Of a stretch of 55,351 nucleotides of DNA, positions 23,751-32,602 are shown one piece after another. This stretch comes from Gammaproteobacteria bacterium (GTDB lineage: Bacteria; Pseudomonadota; Gammaproteobacteria; Pseudomonadales; Halieaceae). Position 1 is the first letter of the stretch, and each line of letters opens with the position of its first letter. The notes under the pieces are model-generated. The model saw nothing but the letters and a program-made list of their open reading frames with translations, had not been told where the DNA came from and ran no database searches. The stretch is from the NCBI GenBank assembly GCA_030426545.1, contig JAUHYL010000022.1, forward strand, positions 1 through 55,351, read 5' to 3'. The translations under genes were made by a program, and so were the position numbers.

Positions 23751-24704
23751 ATGATTAAACGTCGGCAGCTTGTTCAATTGGGCGGCGGCGCTCTCGCGCT
23801 GCAATCGCTTGGGCTGGGCGCTGCTGAGCACACGATGGCTCAGCAGGCTCCTGCGCAGGGAAAGGCCGGGCTTGCGCTGATCGAGCGCAGCATTCCCAGC
23901 AGCGGTGAAAAGCTCCCCGTTATCGGAATGGGCACCTCACGCACCTTCGATACCGGCGATGACGCCAAGTCGCTGTCCGGACTAACAGCTGTCATGCAGG
24001 CCTTCACTTCGGGTCAGGGCACGATTATCGACACCTCTCCCATGTACGGCCGCGCTGAATCACGCGTGGGCGACGTACTGCGCGCAACGAACCCGCGCCC
24101 CGACATATTCGCCGCCACCAAGGTGTGGACCGAGGGCAAAGAGCAGGGGATTGCGCAAATGGAGGAGTCTGCGCGACGCATGGGAGTAAAGCGATTCGAC
24201 CTGATAGCGGTGCACAACCTGAAGGACTGGAAAACCCATCTGGCCACGCTGAAAGACTGGAAGGCTTCGGGACGGGTTCGCTACATCGGCATTACCACCT
24301 CCCACGGACGCTACCATGACGAGCTTCTTGAGATCATGCGCACCGAACCGCTGGATTTCGTACAGTTCACGTACAACATGAAAGACCGCGTGGCCGAGCA
24401 ACGCCTGCTGCCCCTGGCGCAGGAACGGGGCATTGCCACCATGATCAATCGTCCGTTTCAGCGCGGCGCACTGTTTAAAGACAGCCGCGATAAAGCCTTC
24501 CCGGAATTCGCACGGGAGTTTGACTGCTCAAGTTGGGGGCAGTTCTTCCTCAAGTTCATCCTCGGCCACCCGGCGGTGACCTGCGTCATCCCGGCCACGT
24601 CAAAGCCCGGGCACATGGCGGATAACATGGGCGCAAACGTTGGTCGCGTGCCAAACGCTCCTGAACGCATCAAAATGCTGCGTTACCTCTACCCGAGTTT
24701 CTGA
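23751..24704 (+). CDS. Aldo/keto reductase with Tat signal
   Basis: This is a 317-residue protein. The N-terminus MIKRRQLVQLGGGALALQS has a twin-arginine motif and hydrophobic segment, so the enzyme is probably exported folded. The aldo/keto-reductase tetrad is visible as Asp and Tyr (DTSPMYG), Lys (AATKVW) and His (AVHNLKDW). C-terminal NADPH contacts (PATSKPGHM) are present. The substrate is unknown. It ends one base before the start region of the transporter gene at 24706, so the two are translationally close. Confidence 0.9.
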   Translation: MIKRRQLVQLGGGALALQSLGLGAAEHTMAQQAPAQGKAGLALIERSIPSSGEKLPVIGMGTSRTFDTGDDAKSLSGLTAVMQAFTSGQGTIIDTSPMYGRAESRVGDVLRATNPRPDIFAATKVWTEGKEQGIAQMEESARRMGVKRFDLIAVHNLKDWKTHLATLKDWKASGRVRYIGITTSHGRYHDELLEIMRTEPLDFVQFTYNMKDRVAEQRLLPLAQERGIATMINRPFQRGALFKDSRDKAFPEFAREFDCSSWGQFFLKFILGHPAVTCVIPATSKPGHMADNMGANVGRVPNAPERIKMLRYLYPSF

Positions 24705-24705
24705 C

Positions 24706-26022
24706 ATGAGCAAATCCGACTCACCCAATCCGCTACAGCGATTCCTGCATATGGCCAGCAACGTTCGTCCTGAGGAAGCTCGTGCCACACTGGCCTCGTT
24801 CAGCCTGGTGCTGATGATGATGGGCTCGTACTACATACTGCGCCCGGTGCGCGATGCGATGGCCTCCGACTGGAGCGACGCCGAGGTCAGCTGGTTATGG
24901 ACAATGACGTTTGTCTTCAGCTTTATCGCAGTTTCCGTTTATGGCGCAGCGATCACGCGGATGCGCTTTCAGCGCCTGGTGCCCGCTGTCTACGGGTTCT
25001 TTGCACTCAGTTTCGTGCTGTTCTACGTCGGCACGCAAACGCTGGACGGGCGCGCGCTGCTGGACAAGTCGTTCTACGTTTGGATCAGTTTGTTCAGCCT
25101 GTTTCATATCTCCGTGTTCTGGAGTTTCATGGCAGACACGTTCTCCAAGACGCAAGCAACGCGGCTGTTCGGTTTTATCGGCGCGGGAGCCAGTATCGGC
25201 GGTCTCGCCGGCCCCGCGGTGGCCGCCTTGCTTGCCGACGACGTGGGCACTGACAGTCTGATGCTGATCGCCGCGGCCATAATGGTGCTGGCGTTACCGC
25301 TGGTGAAATGGGTACAACACTTGAAAGTCACCGACCTGCGCAATGACAGTATCGGCATTACCGCCTCGGAGTTGGAGTACATCGGGGGCAATCCGCTGGC
25401 CGGTTTTGCAGATTTTGTGAAGAGTCCCTACCTGCTGGGAATCGGTTTGTTTATTTTTCTCTACACGGCGATCAGTTCCTTCGTCTACTTCGAACTGAAA
25501 AACCTGCTGGCCGATTTCGACAGGGAAACGCGCTCGCAGATCTGGGCGGGCATGGATCTGGCGGTCAACTCCCTCACGGTACTGGTAGCCGCCTTCGCCA
25601 CCGGGCGCATTGCCGAGCGCTTCGGCCTGCCGACGACGCTGGCATCGGTTCCGATCCTGATTTGCACGGGCATGATGATTCTCGCGGCAATGCCATTGGT
25701 ATCTGTGGTGGTTGCCGTACAGGTGGTACGCCGCGCGGGCAACTACGCCGTGACACGACCGGCCCGGGAAATGCTGTTCACCGCGGTAGATCGGGAGACG
25801 CGCTTCAAGGCCAAGCCGGTTATCGACATCGTGATCTATCGCGGAGGCGACATGCTCAACGCCTGGGCATTTACTGCGCTTACACAGGGGCTGGGTCTGG
25901 GCCTTGGCGCAGTCGCCGGCGTAGGCGCAGGCATCGCTGCCGCGTGGGCGCTGGTTGGCGTCTACCTGGGCAGGCAGTTCAATGGCTTGAATCCCGCTGA
26001 AGATGACGCACAAGTTGAATAA
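24706..26022 (+). CDS. NTP/NDP-exchanger-like MFS-type transporter
   Basis: This 438-residue carrier has about 12 hydrophobic spans. The early segment YYILRPVRDAMASDWSDAEVSWLW is typical of the Npt1/Npt2 (ATP/ADP translocase-related) branch often found in free-living bacteria under the label 'MFS transporter'. FSKTQATRLFGFIGAGASIGGLAGP and RPAREMLFTAVDRE are further landmarks. The substrate is unproven; in intracellular bacteria this family imports ATP. ATG 24706 is chosen because it starts right after the upstream stop; longer forms would overlap the reductase. Confidence 0.8.
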   Translation: MSKSDSPNPLQRFLHMASNVRPEEARATLASFSLVLMMMGSYYILRPVRDAMASDWSDAEVSWLWTMTFVFSFIAVSVYGAAITRMRFQRLVPAVYGFFALSFVLFYVGTQTLDGRALLDKSFYVWISLFSLFHISVFWSFMADTFSKTQATRLFGFIGAGASIGGLAGPAVAALLADDVGTDSLMLIAAAIMVLALPLVKWVQHLKVTDLRNDSIGITASELEYIGGNPLAGFADFVKSPYLLGIGLFIFLYTAISSFVYFELKNLLADFDRETRSQIWAGMDLAVNSLTVLVAAFATGRIAERFGLPTTLASVPILICTGMMILAAMPLVSVVVAVQVVRRAGNYAVTRPAREMLFTAVDRETRFKAKPVIDIVIYRGGDMLNAWAFTALTQGLGLGLGAVAGVGAGIAAAWALVGVYLGRQFNGLNPAEDDAQVE

Positions 26023-26045
26023 TTGAGCCACCGCCGTGCGCTTTT

Positions 26046-26094
26046 CGGTATGGTCCGAACGGACGATACCGTTAAATGGCCTGCCGACTATACT
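26046..26094 (+). promoter_or_regulatory. 26-bp operator palindrome and promoter of Rieske oxygenase gene
   Basis: Arms CGGTAT-g-GTCCG and CGGAC-g-ATACCG (26046-26057 and 26060-26071) flank a central AA; only one pair in each half fails to match. A -10 element TATACT lies at 26089-26094, which places the -35 region on the right arm of the palindrome. The layout suggests repression by a dimeric regulator such as a TetR-family protein; none is encoded adjacent. Confidence 0.6.
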
Positions 26095-26133
26095 TGCCCC
26101 TCACGACAATTCAGAAAAAACAGGTGATCCACC

Positions 26134-27228
26134 ATGGCAAAAGCTACTGACTACGATCTGGGGCCGAACACATTCCCCCGCGGCTGGTTTATCGTTGCCG
26201 AGAGCAAAGATCTGGATGAAGGCCCAATGGCCCTGCGTTACTGGGGCAGGGATCTGGCGCTGTATCGCGGCGAAAGCGGTAAGCCGGTCATGCTGGATGC
26301 GTACTGCGCGCACATGGGCACCCACCTCACGGCGAGCACCAGTGCGATGATCGTCAAGAACGGCGAGCAAATTGAGGGCGATTCCATTCGCTGCCCTTAC
26401 CACGGCTGGCGTTACAACGAGCACGGTGATGTCGACGACATTCCCTACCACGACGGGCCCTGCCCCAAATCTGCCTCAATACGCTCTTACCCCGTGGTGG
26501 ATAACATGGGCTGCATCATGGCCTGGTTTGATCCCGATGGCCTTGAGCCCGAGTACGAGGCGCCTTTCCTGTCGGAGTGGGACGACCCACAGTGGGTGAA
26601 CTGGGAACTGGATCACCTGGGTGAACTGCCCATTCACCCGCAGGAAATTCTCGACAATATGGCAGACGTGCGCCACCTGGGCCCCACTCACGGGGCACCC
26701 AGCGAGTATTTTGAAAACGAATTTCGCGATCACGTCTGCATCCAGCGCCAGGGCGGCCCGATGCAGCTGTACCAGACTTACCTCTACACCACGACCTGGT
26801 ACACAGGTCCGGGCATACTGCTGTCCAAGCAGGTGTTTGCCGATAACGTTATCTTTGAGTTGATCGCCAACACACCGGTGGACGATGGCGTGTCGAAGTG
26901 CTTTCACGGCTGCCTGTTCAAGGGTAATGAAGGTGGCGCCACCGACGCGGATCGCGAAGCCCAGAAGCAGGCGCAGGCGGGCGCACTGGAAGCCTTTGGA
27001 GCAGACTTTAACGTCTGGCAGCACAAGCGCCCGGCGATAAAAATCATGCAACTGAAAACGGACGGGCCCTTCAAGCGCAACCGCCAGTGGTATTCACAGT
27101 TCTACGCGGCACCCGATGAAGTGGCATCGATTCGAGCCGAAACCAACGGCATCGTACTCACGGAGGGCATGCGGACGCCCGCAGAAGCCGATCACAATAT
27201 CGATGAAGGGCTGCCTATCTATAGCTAG
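26134..27228 (+). CDS. Rieske 2Fe-2S oxygenase, KshA-like
   Basis: This 364-residue terminal oxygenase component has the Rieske cluster ligands Cys58-His60 (CAHMGTH) and Cys87-His90 (CPYHGW), spaced as usual. The mononuclear iron site appears in NMADVRHLGPTH (Asp178, His181, His186). The FPRGWFIVAESKDL start and overall layout resemble 3-ketosteroid-9-alpha-hydroxylase oxygenase KshA. It needs a reductase partner, which is not encoded nearby. Substrate is a hydrophobic polycyclic or terpenoid compound by inference. Expression is probably controlled at the 26-bp palindrome upstream. Confidence 0.9.
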   Translation: MAKATDYDLGPNTFPRGWFIVAESKDLDEGPMALRYWGRDLALYRGESGKPVMLDAYCAHMGTHLTASTSAMIVKNGEQIEGDSIRCPYHGWRYNEHGDVDDIPYHDGPCPKSASIRSYPVVDNMGCIMAWFDPDGLEPEYEAPFLSEWDDPQWVNWELDHLGELPIHPQEILDNMADVRHLGPTHGAPSEYFENEFRDHVCIQRQGGPMQLYQTYLYTTTWYTGPGILLSKQVFADNVIFELIANTPVDDGVSKCFHGCLFKGNEGGATDADREAQKQAQAGALEAFGADFNVWQHKRPAIKIMQLKTDGPFKRNRQWYSQFYAAPDEVASIRAETNGIVLTEGMRTPAEADHNIDEGLPIYS

Positions 27229-27297
27229 TATAGCTAGGGTACTGAAGAAGCGCTGTTGCCCGGCCCTCACCGCTGCACAGTTCTACCCACTGCGGGC

Positions 27298-28074
27298 TCA
27301 GCGCTTTTCCATTGCAGTGCGTGACACTTTCAACAGTAGTTTGCGCGGCAGCAACGGCACTACGCCGCGCAGGGCGGCCGCAAGCACTTTCTGGTTAATC
27401 ACCAGCAGTTTGCCCTTCTCCATCGCGCGGTAGCCGCAACGCGCAACGGACTCGGCCGACACGGCGAGCTTCCACATGTCCACACCTTCCAGGTCACCCG
27501 CCTCCTGAAAACCGGTATCGACCGCACCGGGGCAGAGTGCAGTGACCGTAACACCGGTATCCTGTAATTCGTTTGCAATGGCCTGCGAAAAGGAATTCAC
27601 GTAGGCCTTGGTGGCATAGTAAACCGCCTGCAAGGGGCCGGGCATGAAGCCAGCTGTAGAAGAAACATTGAGTATTTTTCCGCTACCGTTCGCGACCATC
27701 CCCTGCACATAAAGGTGAGTGAGTTCGGTCAGCGTCACCATGTTCAACTGCATCATCTGTTGTTCGCGGGCGAGCGAGCGCTCATGAAACTTGCCGTGGC
27801 CGCCGAAACCGGCGTTATTGATCAGGATATCAATTTCCAGCCCCAGCGACTGGGTCTGTTCATACACACGCTGCGCGGCACCGGGTTGCGCAAGGTCCTG
27901 CACAATGACATCCACGGAAACACCGTGGGCCGCTACCAGCTCGTCTCGAAGCGCCTGCAGCCGGGTCTCGCTGCGGGCCACCAGTACAAGCTCGCCGCCC
28001 TCCGCTGCGTGAATGCGGGCCAGCGCCTCTCCAATACCTCCCGACGCGCCGGTCACCAGTGCTCTTCCCTGCAT
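27298..28074 (-). CDS. Short-chain dehydrogenase/reductase
   Basis: This is a 258-residue classical SDR. It has TGASGGIGEA (residues 8-17, cofactor loop), NNAGFG, a serine in LNVSSTAG and the catalytic YYATKAYV (YxxxK). A C-terminal extension rich in lysine and leucine (LLPRKLLLKVSR) may associate with membranes. It resembles the DltE/YqjQ-type or hydroxysteroid-dehydrogenase-like SDRs. ATG 28074 is favoured over the adjacent ATG 28077 because of the spacing to GGGGAG. It is convergent with the Rieske gene and divergent from the M48 protease. Confidence 0.9.
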   Translation of the reverse strand: MQGRALVTGASGGIGEALARIHAAEGGELVLVARSETRLQALRDELVAAHGVSVDVIVQDLAQPGAAQRVYEQTQSLGLEIDILINNAGFGGHGKFHERSLAREQQMMQLNMVTLTELTHLYVQGMVANGSGKILNVSSTAGFMPGPLQAVYYATKAYVNSFSQAIANELQDTGVTVTALCPGAVDTGFQEAGDLEGVDMWKLAVSAESVARCGYRAMEKGKLLVINQKVLAAALRGVVPLLPRKLLLKVSRTAMEKR

Positions 28075-28274
28075 CATTCTCCCCTTTCAGTACAGCCGGA
28101 CCACGGCGTCCTGCGCCGCTAACCGCGGCTGGCAAGCTTAGCGCCGCGCGCTGCGCGGTGCCAGCGTTTACAGGCATCTCACGTTAATGCCCGCGCCAAA
28201 AATCCCTGAACTATGGCGTGGGGGTCATAGTCTATTATTATGGCCATACTGCCTAAACCATCCGGGGACTAACC

Positions 28275-29090
28275 ATGTACCGCACCATCACGCTCACGCT
28301 GCTATTGCCACTATTGTTCGCGTGCGCCACCAGCCCGACCGGGCGCAGCCAGTTCATGCTGATCTCTCCGGAGTCGGCTATCGTTGAATCGAAGAAGGCT
28401 TACATCAGCACCGTTAGCGAACTGGACAAAGAAGACAAGCTGGTTGACGACCCGCTGCTGACTGATCGCGTGGCGCGTATTACCGGCCGGCTGGTGAGCG
28501 TGGCCGTGGATCGCTATCCGAACTCCGCCGACTGGGAATGGAGCGTGGCGATCATTGATGATCCCGAAACGGTCAATGCGTGGTGCATGGCCGGCGGCCG
28601 TATGGCGGTCTACACCGGCCTGTTTGAAAAGCTGAATCTCACCGATGCCGAGTTTGCGCACATTATGGGCCATGAAATATCGCACGCCCTGGCCAACCAC
28701 ACCGCCGAGCGCATGTCGCGCGCCATGGCAACCACGGTGGGCGTCATCGCCATCGGCGCCATGTCAGACCACCCTGCGATCGCCATGGGCGGCGCTGCGG
28801 CGGCGGCACAACTGGCGTTACAGCTGCCGAACAGCAGGACTGCGGAATCTGAAGCAGACCAGCTCGGCATGGAGTTGGCCGTTCGCGCAGGGTACGCACC
28901 CAACGCCGCCGTTACCCTGTGGCAGAAAATGGGCGCGCAGAGCGAGGGCAAGGCGCCACCGGAATTTCTCAGCACCCACCCGGCGCCCACCAACCGTGAA
29001 GCAGCGCTGAGTGCCATGGTTCCCGAGATGAGTCAGCTCAACCCTGGCGGCACCAAAGCGCCAATTCATCCCGTGACGATCGAACAGTAG
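28275..29090 (+). CDS. M48-family metalloprotease lipoprotein
   Basis: This 271-residue protein has a lipoprotein signal (lipobox LFAC, Cys17), so it sits in the periplasm on a membrane. The zinc site is HEISH (133-137), with the third ligand in ESEAD (about residue 193). It resembles the LoiP/YcaL type of periplasmic proteases that act in outer-membrane protein quality control. The length and motif spacing are normal. The ribosome binding site GGGGA lies upstream. No operon partner is evident. Confidence 0.93.
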   Translation: MYRTITLTLLLPLLFACATSPTGRSQFMLISPESAIVESKKAYISTVSELDKEDKLVDDPLLTDRVARITGRLVSVAVDRYPNSADWEWSVAIIDDPETVNAWCMAGGRMAVYTGLFEKLNLTDAEFAHIMGHEISHALANHTAERMSRAMATTVGVIAIGAMSDHPAIAMGGAAAAAQLALQLPNSRTAESEADQLGMELAVRAGYAPNAAVTLWQKMGAQSEGKAPPEFLSTHPAPTNREAALSAMVPEMSQLNPGGTKAPIHPVTIEQ

Positions 29091-29190
29091 GCTCGACAGA
29101 ACAGTGGGTATTCGCCGGCCAGCACAGGTTTAGCGCTCTGCAGAACCGTCTCTGGCGATAGGGCGCACATAAAAACAGGGAGGAAGGCCG

Positions 29191-29583
29191 ATGAACATCG
29201 TTAGCATAGTAGCAGCCGCTATCGCCGGCATGACGCTGGGCGCATTGTGGTACTCACCGTTGATGTTTGGCAGGGCGTGGATGGATGCCATCGGCAAAAC
29301 ACAGGACGAGCTGGGTTCTTCCACCGCGCCCATGATCGGCAGTATGGCGGCCTGTGTCGTCACCGCGGTCGCGCTGGCCATTGTACTGTCTGCGGCAGGA
29401 GTGGGCAGTGTTACCGAGGGCGTCACGCTGGGTGCAGTGATTGCGGTGGGCATTGTGTTCACCGCTTTTCTTTCTGACAGCCTGTTCTGTGGCTGGGGAA
29501 CACGCCTGCTGTTGATTCAGACAGGATACCGAGTGCTGTACATACTGGTTATGTCCGCGATCATTTCTGCCTGGCCTGCGTGA
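29191..29583 (+). CDS. DUF1761 membrane protein
   Basis: This 130-residue protein has four hydrophobic segments. The N-terminal AAIAGMTLGALWYSPLMFGRAWM is the hallmark of DUF1761, and SDSLFCGWGTRLLLIQTGYRV is the conserved second half. Its function is unknown across the family. A good AGGGAGGA ribosome binding site precedes ATG 29191. It is convergent with the carotenoid-oxygenase-type gene. Confidence 0.88.
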   Translation: MNIVSIVAAAIAGMTLGALWYSPLMFGRAWMDAIGKTQDELGSSTAPMIGSMAACVVTAVALAIVLSAAGVGSVTEGVTLGAVIAVGIVFTAFLSDSLFCGWGTRLLLIQTGYRVLYILVMSAIISAWPA

Positions 29584-29669
29584 CGTCAGCGCCAGCGCAT
29601 TTCCAGGGGTTTTATTTTCGACGGTGAATGTTCGCCCTCTCGGGCGCCCGGATTCCCCCGAACACTCCC

Positions 29670-31184
29670 CTAGTAAATATCTTGCCCGCGCGCCCAGGCA
29701 GCGTGAAAACCAAAGGGCACGCGGTGTGGCAACCGCACTCGCGCGACTGGCCCAGCCGCCACATCCGTCGCATCAAACACCAGTGCATGGGACTGCCAGG
29801 TATTACTGTCGGTTACCAGCGTGATCACATACCCGTCATCTTCACGCGAGGTGCGATCAGCACCGGGTTTGGGGGCAAACACCGCTTCACTGCCAAACAC
29901 GCCGGGGCCGTAATCCCACTGCGTCGATTGCCCGGTGTCATTGTCGTATTTCACCAGCCCGGTAAAACGCAGCGTATAGCCGCCTTCGTGCAGCAGCGGA
30001 ATTCGCTGATGGTAGGAGTATCGACTTTGCACGCCGTGGAAGATTGGATTCGACTTATTGAACTCGGTGTTCAAATCATCGATGTCGCCCTCCCGCACTT
30101 CCCCGGTGCGCAGGTTAAAACGCCAACGGTAGGCATTGGCCTCGAGGCGCATATAGGCCAGCATCGATGCCAGTTCGCCCTCGCCTTCCTGCGCATCCGG
30201 CATCGGATTGGTGGAACGACAGCCGTCCATAATCACCCAGTCACCCTGCTCCCAGCAATTGGTCACGTGCAGGATGTAGCAGGGCTCGCACTCAAACCAG
30301 CGCACATCGCCAGTGTCACCGCGCCGAGGGATAATACCGAAGCGCGTCGGAATATCGCGGTGGAACGTCAACACGCGATACTTGTGCCGCCGCAGTACGT
30401 CCAAATCGTGAAAGAAAGGCAGGTCGTGCAGAATCGCGTAGTTCGTCGTAAACCCGATATCGTGCGGCAGGCGCGCACCGGGCAGGTCTATCGGCACCTC
30501 GTGCACCAGCTTGCCGCTGGCATCCGCAACCCCGTAGGTCATGAACGGCGGTTCATCGCCGTAATCAAAAAACAACAACTCGCCGGTGGACCAGTCGACT
30601 TTGGAATGGGCTGACATACGCAACTGATCGCGACCGGCCAGTTCGAAATGCCCTTTGGTTTCCAGCGAGTGGGCGTCCAGGCGATAGGGGTGCCCCGCGT
30701 TGTACCACAGCGTCATGATGTCGCCGGCGTAGAAAAATAAATCCGTGTTGGATGTGTCCTTGATACCAAACGGCGAAATATCGTAATCGAACGGCCCCAT
30801 CACGCCCGGCGATTTTGACAGGCCCTGTTCACGTTCCTGCGCCATTGCAGCGGTTTGCACGTAGCGGTTGCGGTAACTGGCCTTGCCGCCGTGAAAATAC
30901 ACAGCGTGCACCATGCCGTCGCCATCGAAGGGATGGTGACGGTTGGCGCTCTGGTATACCGGGTTGGGACCGTTGCGCAGGTAAGCGCCCTCAAGGTCCG
31001 CCGGCAGTTCACCTTCCACCTCCAGGCCCTGGGCATGCAACTCATTCACGGTGGGCGCGTACACCCCGTGCAGATAGGGGTTGTCCAGCGTATAGATCCA
31101 CTGCGGCGCATCATCAAAATGCGCGACCGGCCCAACGCAATGCTCAGTGGTGGGGTACTCCATCATTGTCTGGGCTATTGCCAT
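29670..31184 (-). CDS. Carotenoid-cleavage-type oxygenase
   Basis: This 504-residue member of the RPE65/carotenoid oxygenase family carries the four iron-binding histidines: His193 (SAHSKVD), His241 (PHDIGF), His306 (LHVTN) and His494 near the C-terminus (FHAAW). The family splits double bonds of carotenoids, apocarotenoids, stilbenes or lignin-type aromatics with non-haem iron; the substrate here is open. ATG 31184 is chosen because GGGAG lies about 7 bases before it. It has its own promoter at 31344-31371 with an overlapping palindrome. Confidence 0.93.
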   Translation of the reverse strand: MAIAQTMMEYPTTEHCVGPVAHFDDAPQWIYTLDNPYLHGVYAPTVNELHAQGLEVEGELPADLEGAYLRNGPNPVYQSANRHHPFDGDGMVHAVYFHGGKASYRNRYVQTAAMAQEREQGLSKSPGVMGPFDYDISPFGIKDTSNTDLFFYAGDIMTLWYNAGHPYRLDAHSLETKGHFELAGRDQLRMSAHSKVDWSTGELLFFDYGDEPPFMTYGVADASGKLVHEVPIDLPGARLPHDIGFTTNYAILHDLPFFHDLDVLRRHKYRVLTFHRDIPTRFGIIPRRGDTGDVRWFECEPCYILHVTNCWEQGDWVIMDGCRSTNPMPDAQEGEGELASMLAYMRLEANAYRWRFNLRTGEVREGDIDDLNTEFNKSNPIFHGVQSRYSYHQRIPLLHEGGYTLRFTGLVKYDNDTGQSTQWDYGPGVFGSEAVFAPKPGADRTSREDDGYVITLVTDSNTWQSHALVFDATDVAAGPVARVRLPHRVPFGFHAAWARGQDIY

Positions 31185-31343
31185 CACACCACTCCCGAAT
31201 AGTTCAAAATCACTCAACCGATCGAAACGCGAACTGCACAACATGTGCCGGGCCTCAATGCCCGAACGAGGCAAGCATCGCCGACCCTTCCGCCTTTCAA
31301 GAAAGCTCTACCGGGAGACGCGTACCAGGCTCGCACCACCCTG

Positions 31344-31383
31344 ATTATAGATTTTTGGTTCTTTTATGCAAGTTATGTAAAAG
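31344..31383 (-). promoter_or_regulatory. sigma-70 promoter and operator palindrome of carotenoid oxygenase gene
   Basis: On the minus strand TTGCAT (31366-31371) and a perfect TATAAT (31344-31349) are 16 bp apart. A palindrome with CTTTTA/TAAAAG arms (31361-31366 and 31378-31383) overlaps the -35 element, suggesting repression. No other feature is seen in 31185-31391. Confidence 0.65.
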
Positions 31384-31391
31384 CCTTTGAA

Positions 31392-32597
31392 TCAGTCCAC
31401 CCGTTCAATCAACATTGCGCTACCCGACCCCCCGGCCCCGCTCGCCGCAACCAGTCCCAGCCGCAATTGTCGCCGCTCCAGTTCATCCAGCAACGTCAGC
31501 GCCAGAATGCCGCCCGTTGCGCCCATGGGGTGGCCCAGCGCGATCACACCACCATTGACGTTAACCCGGTCAAAGGGAATCGCCAGATCGCGCTCGGCCT
31601 TCACCATCGTCGCGGCGAACGCCTCGTGAATTTCGTACAGATCGATATCATCGCCAGTGAGGCGCTGCTCGCGCATCAGCTTATGGGTCGCGGCCACGCA
31701 ACCGCTGAGTACCTGGAGAGGATCATCCGCAGCCACCGTTGCCGCGCATATTCGCCCGCGCGGCTTCAAACCAAGCCCTGCACCAAAGGCATCGGAGCCG
31801 AGCAACAACAGCGCCGCAGCATCTGCCATGGCCGGCGAGTTGCCCGCGGTGTGAATATGTTCGATGGTTTCAAGCCCGGTATGTCGCGCCAACTGTATGG
31901 CGTCGGCGCCCTGTTCGCCGATGTCGGCGAAGGCCGGCGGCAGTGCCGCCAGGCTTTCCAGCGTCGTCTCGCCGCGCACACATTCGTCCGCAGTCACAAT
32001 GATTCCTTTCACCGCGTTCTCGATGGCAATAACGGAGCGAAAGCGACCTTCGTGCAGCGCCTGTGCCGCGCGCTGCTGACTGAGCAGCGCCACCCGGTCG
32101 GCCTGCTCTCGCGTTACCCCGTTCAGACTGGCAATCAGGTCGGCGCCACTGCCCATCAATAACATCTGGCAGCGCGCTGCGTAGGCAGGATCGGAAAACA
32201 CACTGGCTCGATCCGACAACATCGGCACGCGCGACATCATTTCCACGCCGCCGGCCACCGTGGCCTCCTCCTGGCCCGCGGCAATTTTCAGCGCGGCGAA
32301 GTTGATAGCATCGATACCCGATGAACAGAAGCGGTTTACCGTAACGCCGCCCACGCTGTCGGGCCAACCGGCATACAACGCTGAGGTTTTGGCGATATTG
32401 CCCGCCTGCTCACCGGCCTGCGTGACACACCCCAGGACGATATCCCCCACCCGGGACGTTTCGAGCCCGGTGCGCAGCTCCAACGCCGCATACAAGCGGC
32501 CAAGTAATTCGTGCGGCGTGAGATCGTGCAGACCGCCGCTTTCCTTCGCCCTGCCGCGCGGTGAACGCACGGCATCGTAGATAAACACCTCGCGCAT
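31392..32597 (-). CDS. Thiolase (acetyl-CoA acyltransferase) with altered active site
   Basis: This is a 401-residue thiolase. The nucleophile Cys91 (NRFCSSG), His324 (HEAF) and His356 (GHPMGATG) are all present. The second active-site cysteine, usually in a CxGGG motif near the C-terminus, is replaced by Ser386 (AASGAGGSG). This residue normally acts as acid/base, so catalysis may be slower or the enzyme may act on unusual acyl-CoAs. It is the last gene of an acyl-CoA ligase/thiolase/thiolase operon (5-base gap to the previous gene). Confidence 0.92.
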   Translation of the reverse strand: MREVFIYDAVRSPRGRAKESGGLHDLTPHELLGRLYAALELRTGLETSRVGDIVLGCVTQAGEQAGNIAKTSALYAGWPDSVGGVTVNRFCSSGIDAINFAALKIAAGQEEATVAGGVEMMSRVPMLSDRASVFSDPAYAARCQMLLMGSGADLIASLNGVTREQADRVALLSQQRAAQALHEGRFRSVIAIENAVKGIIVTADECVRGETTLESLAALPPAFADIGEQGADAIQLARHTGLETIEHIHTAGNSPAMADAAALLLLGSDAFGAGLGLKPRGRICAATVAADDPLQVLSGCVAATHKLMREQRLTGDDIDLYEIHEAFAATMVKAERDLAIPFDRVNVNGGVIALGHPMGATGGILALTLLDELERRQLRLGLVAASGAGGSGSAMLIERVD

Positions 32598-32602
32598 TGG
32601 GC

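Noticed and set aside
27220-27237. Tandem TATAGCTAG duplication at the Rieske gene stop codon
   Set aside because: A 9-bp tandem repeat after the coding end is most simply replication slippage; no mobile element or site is associated.
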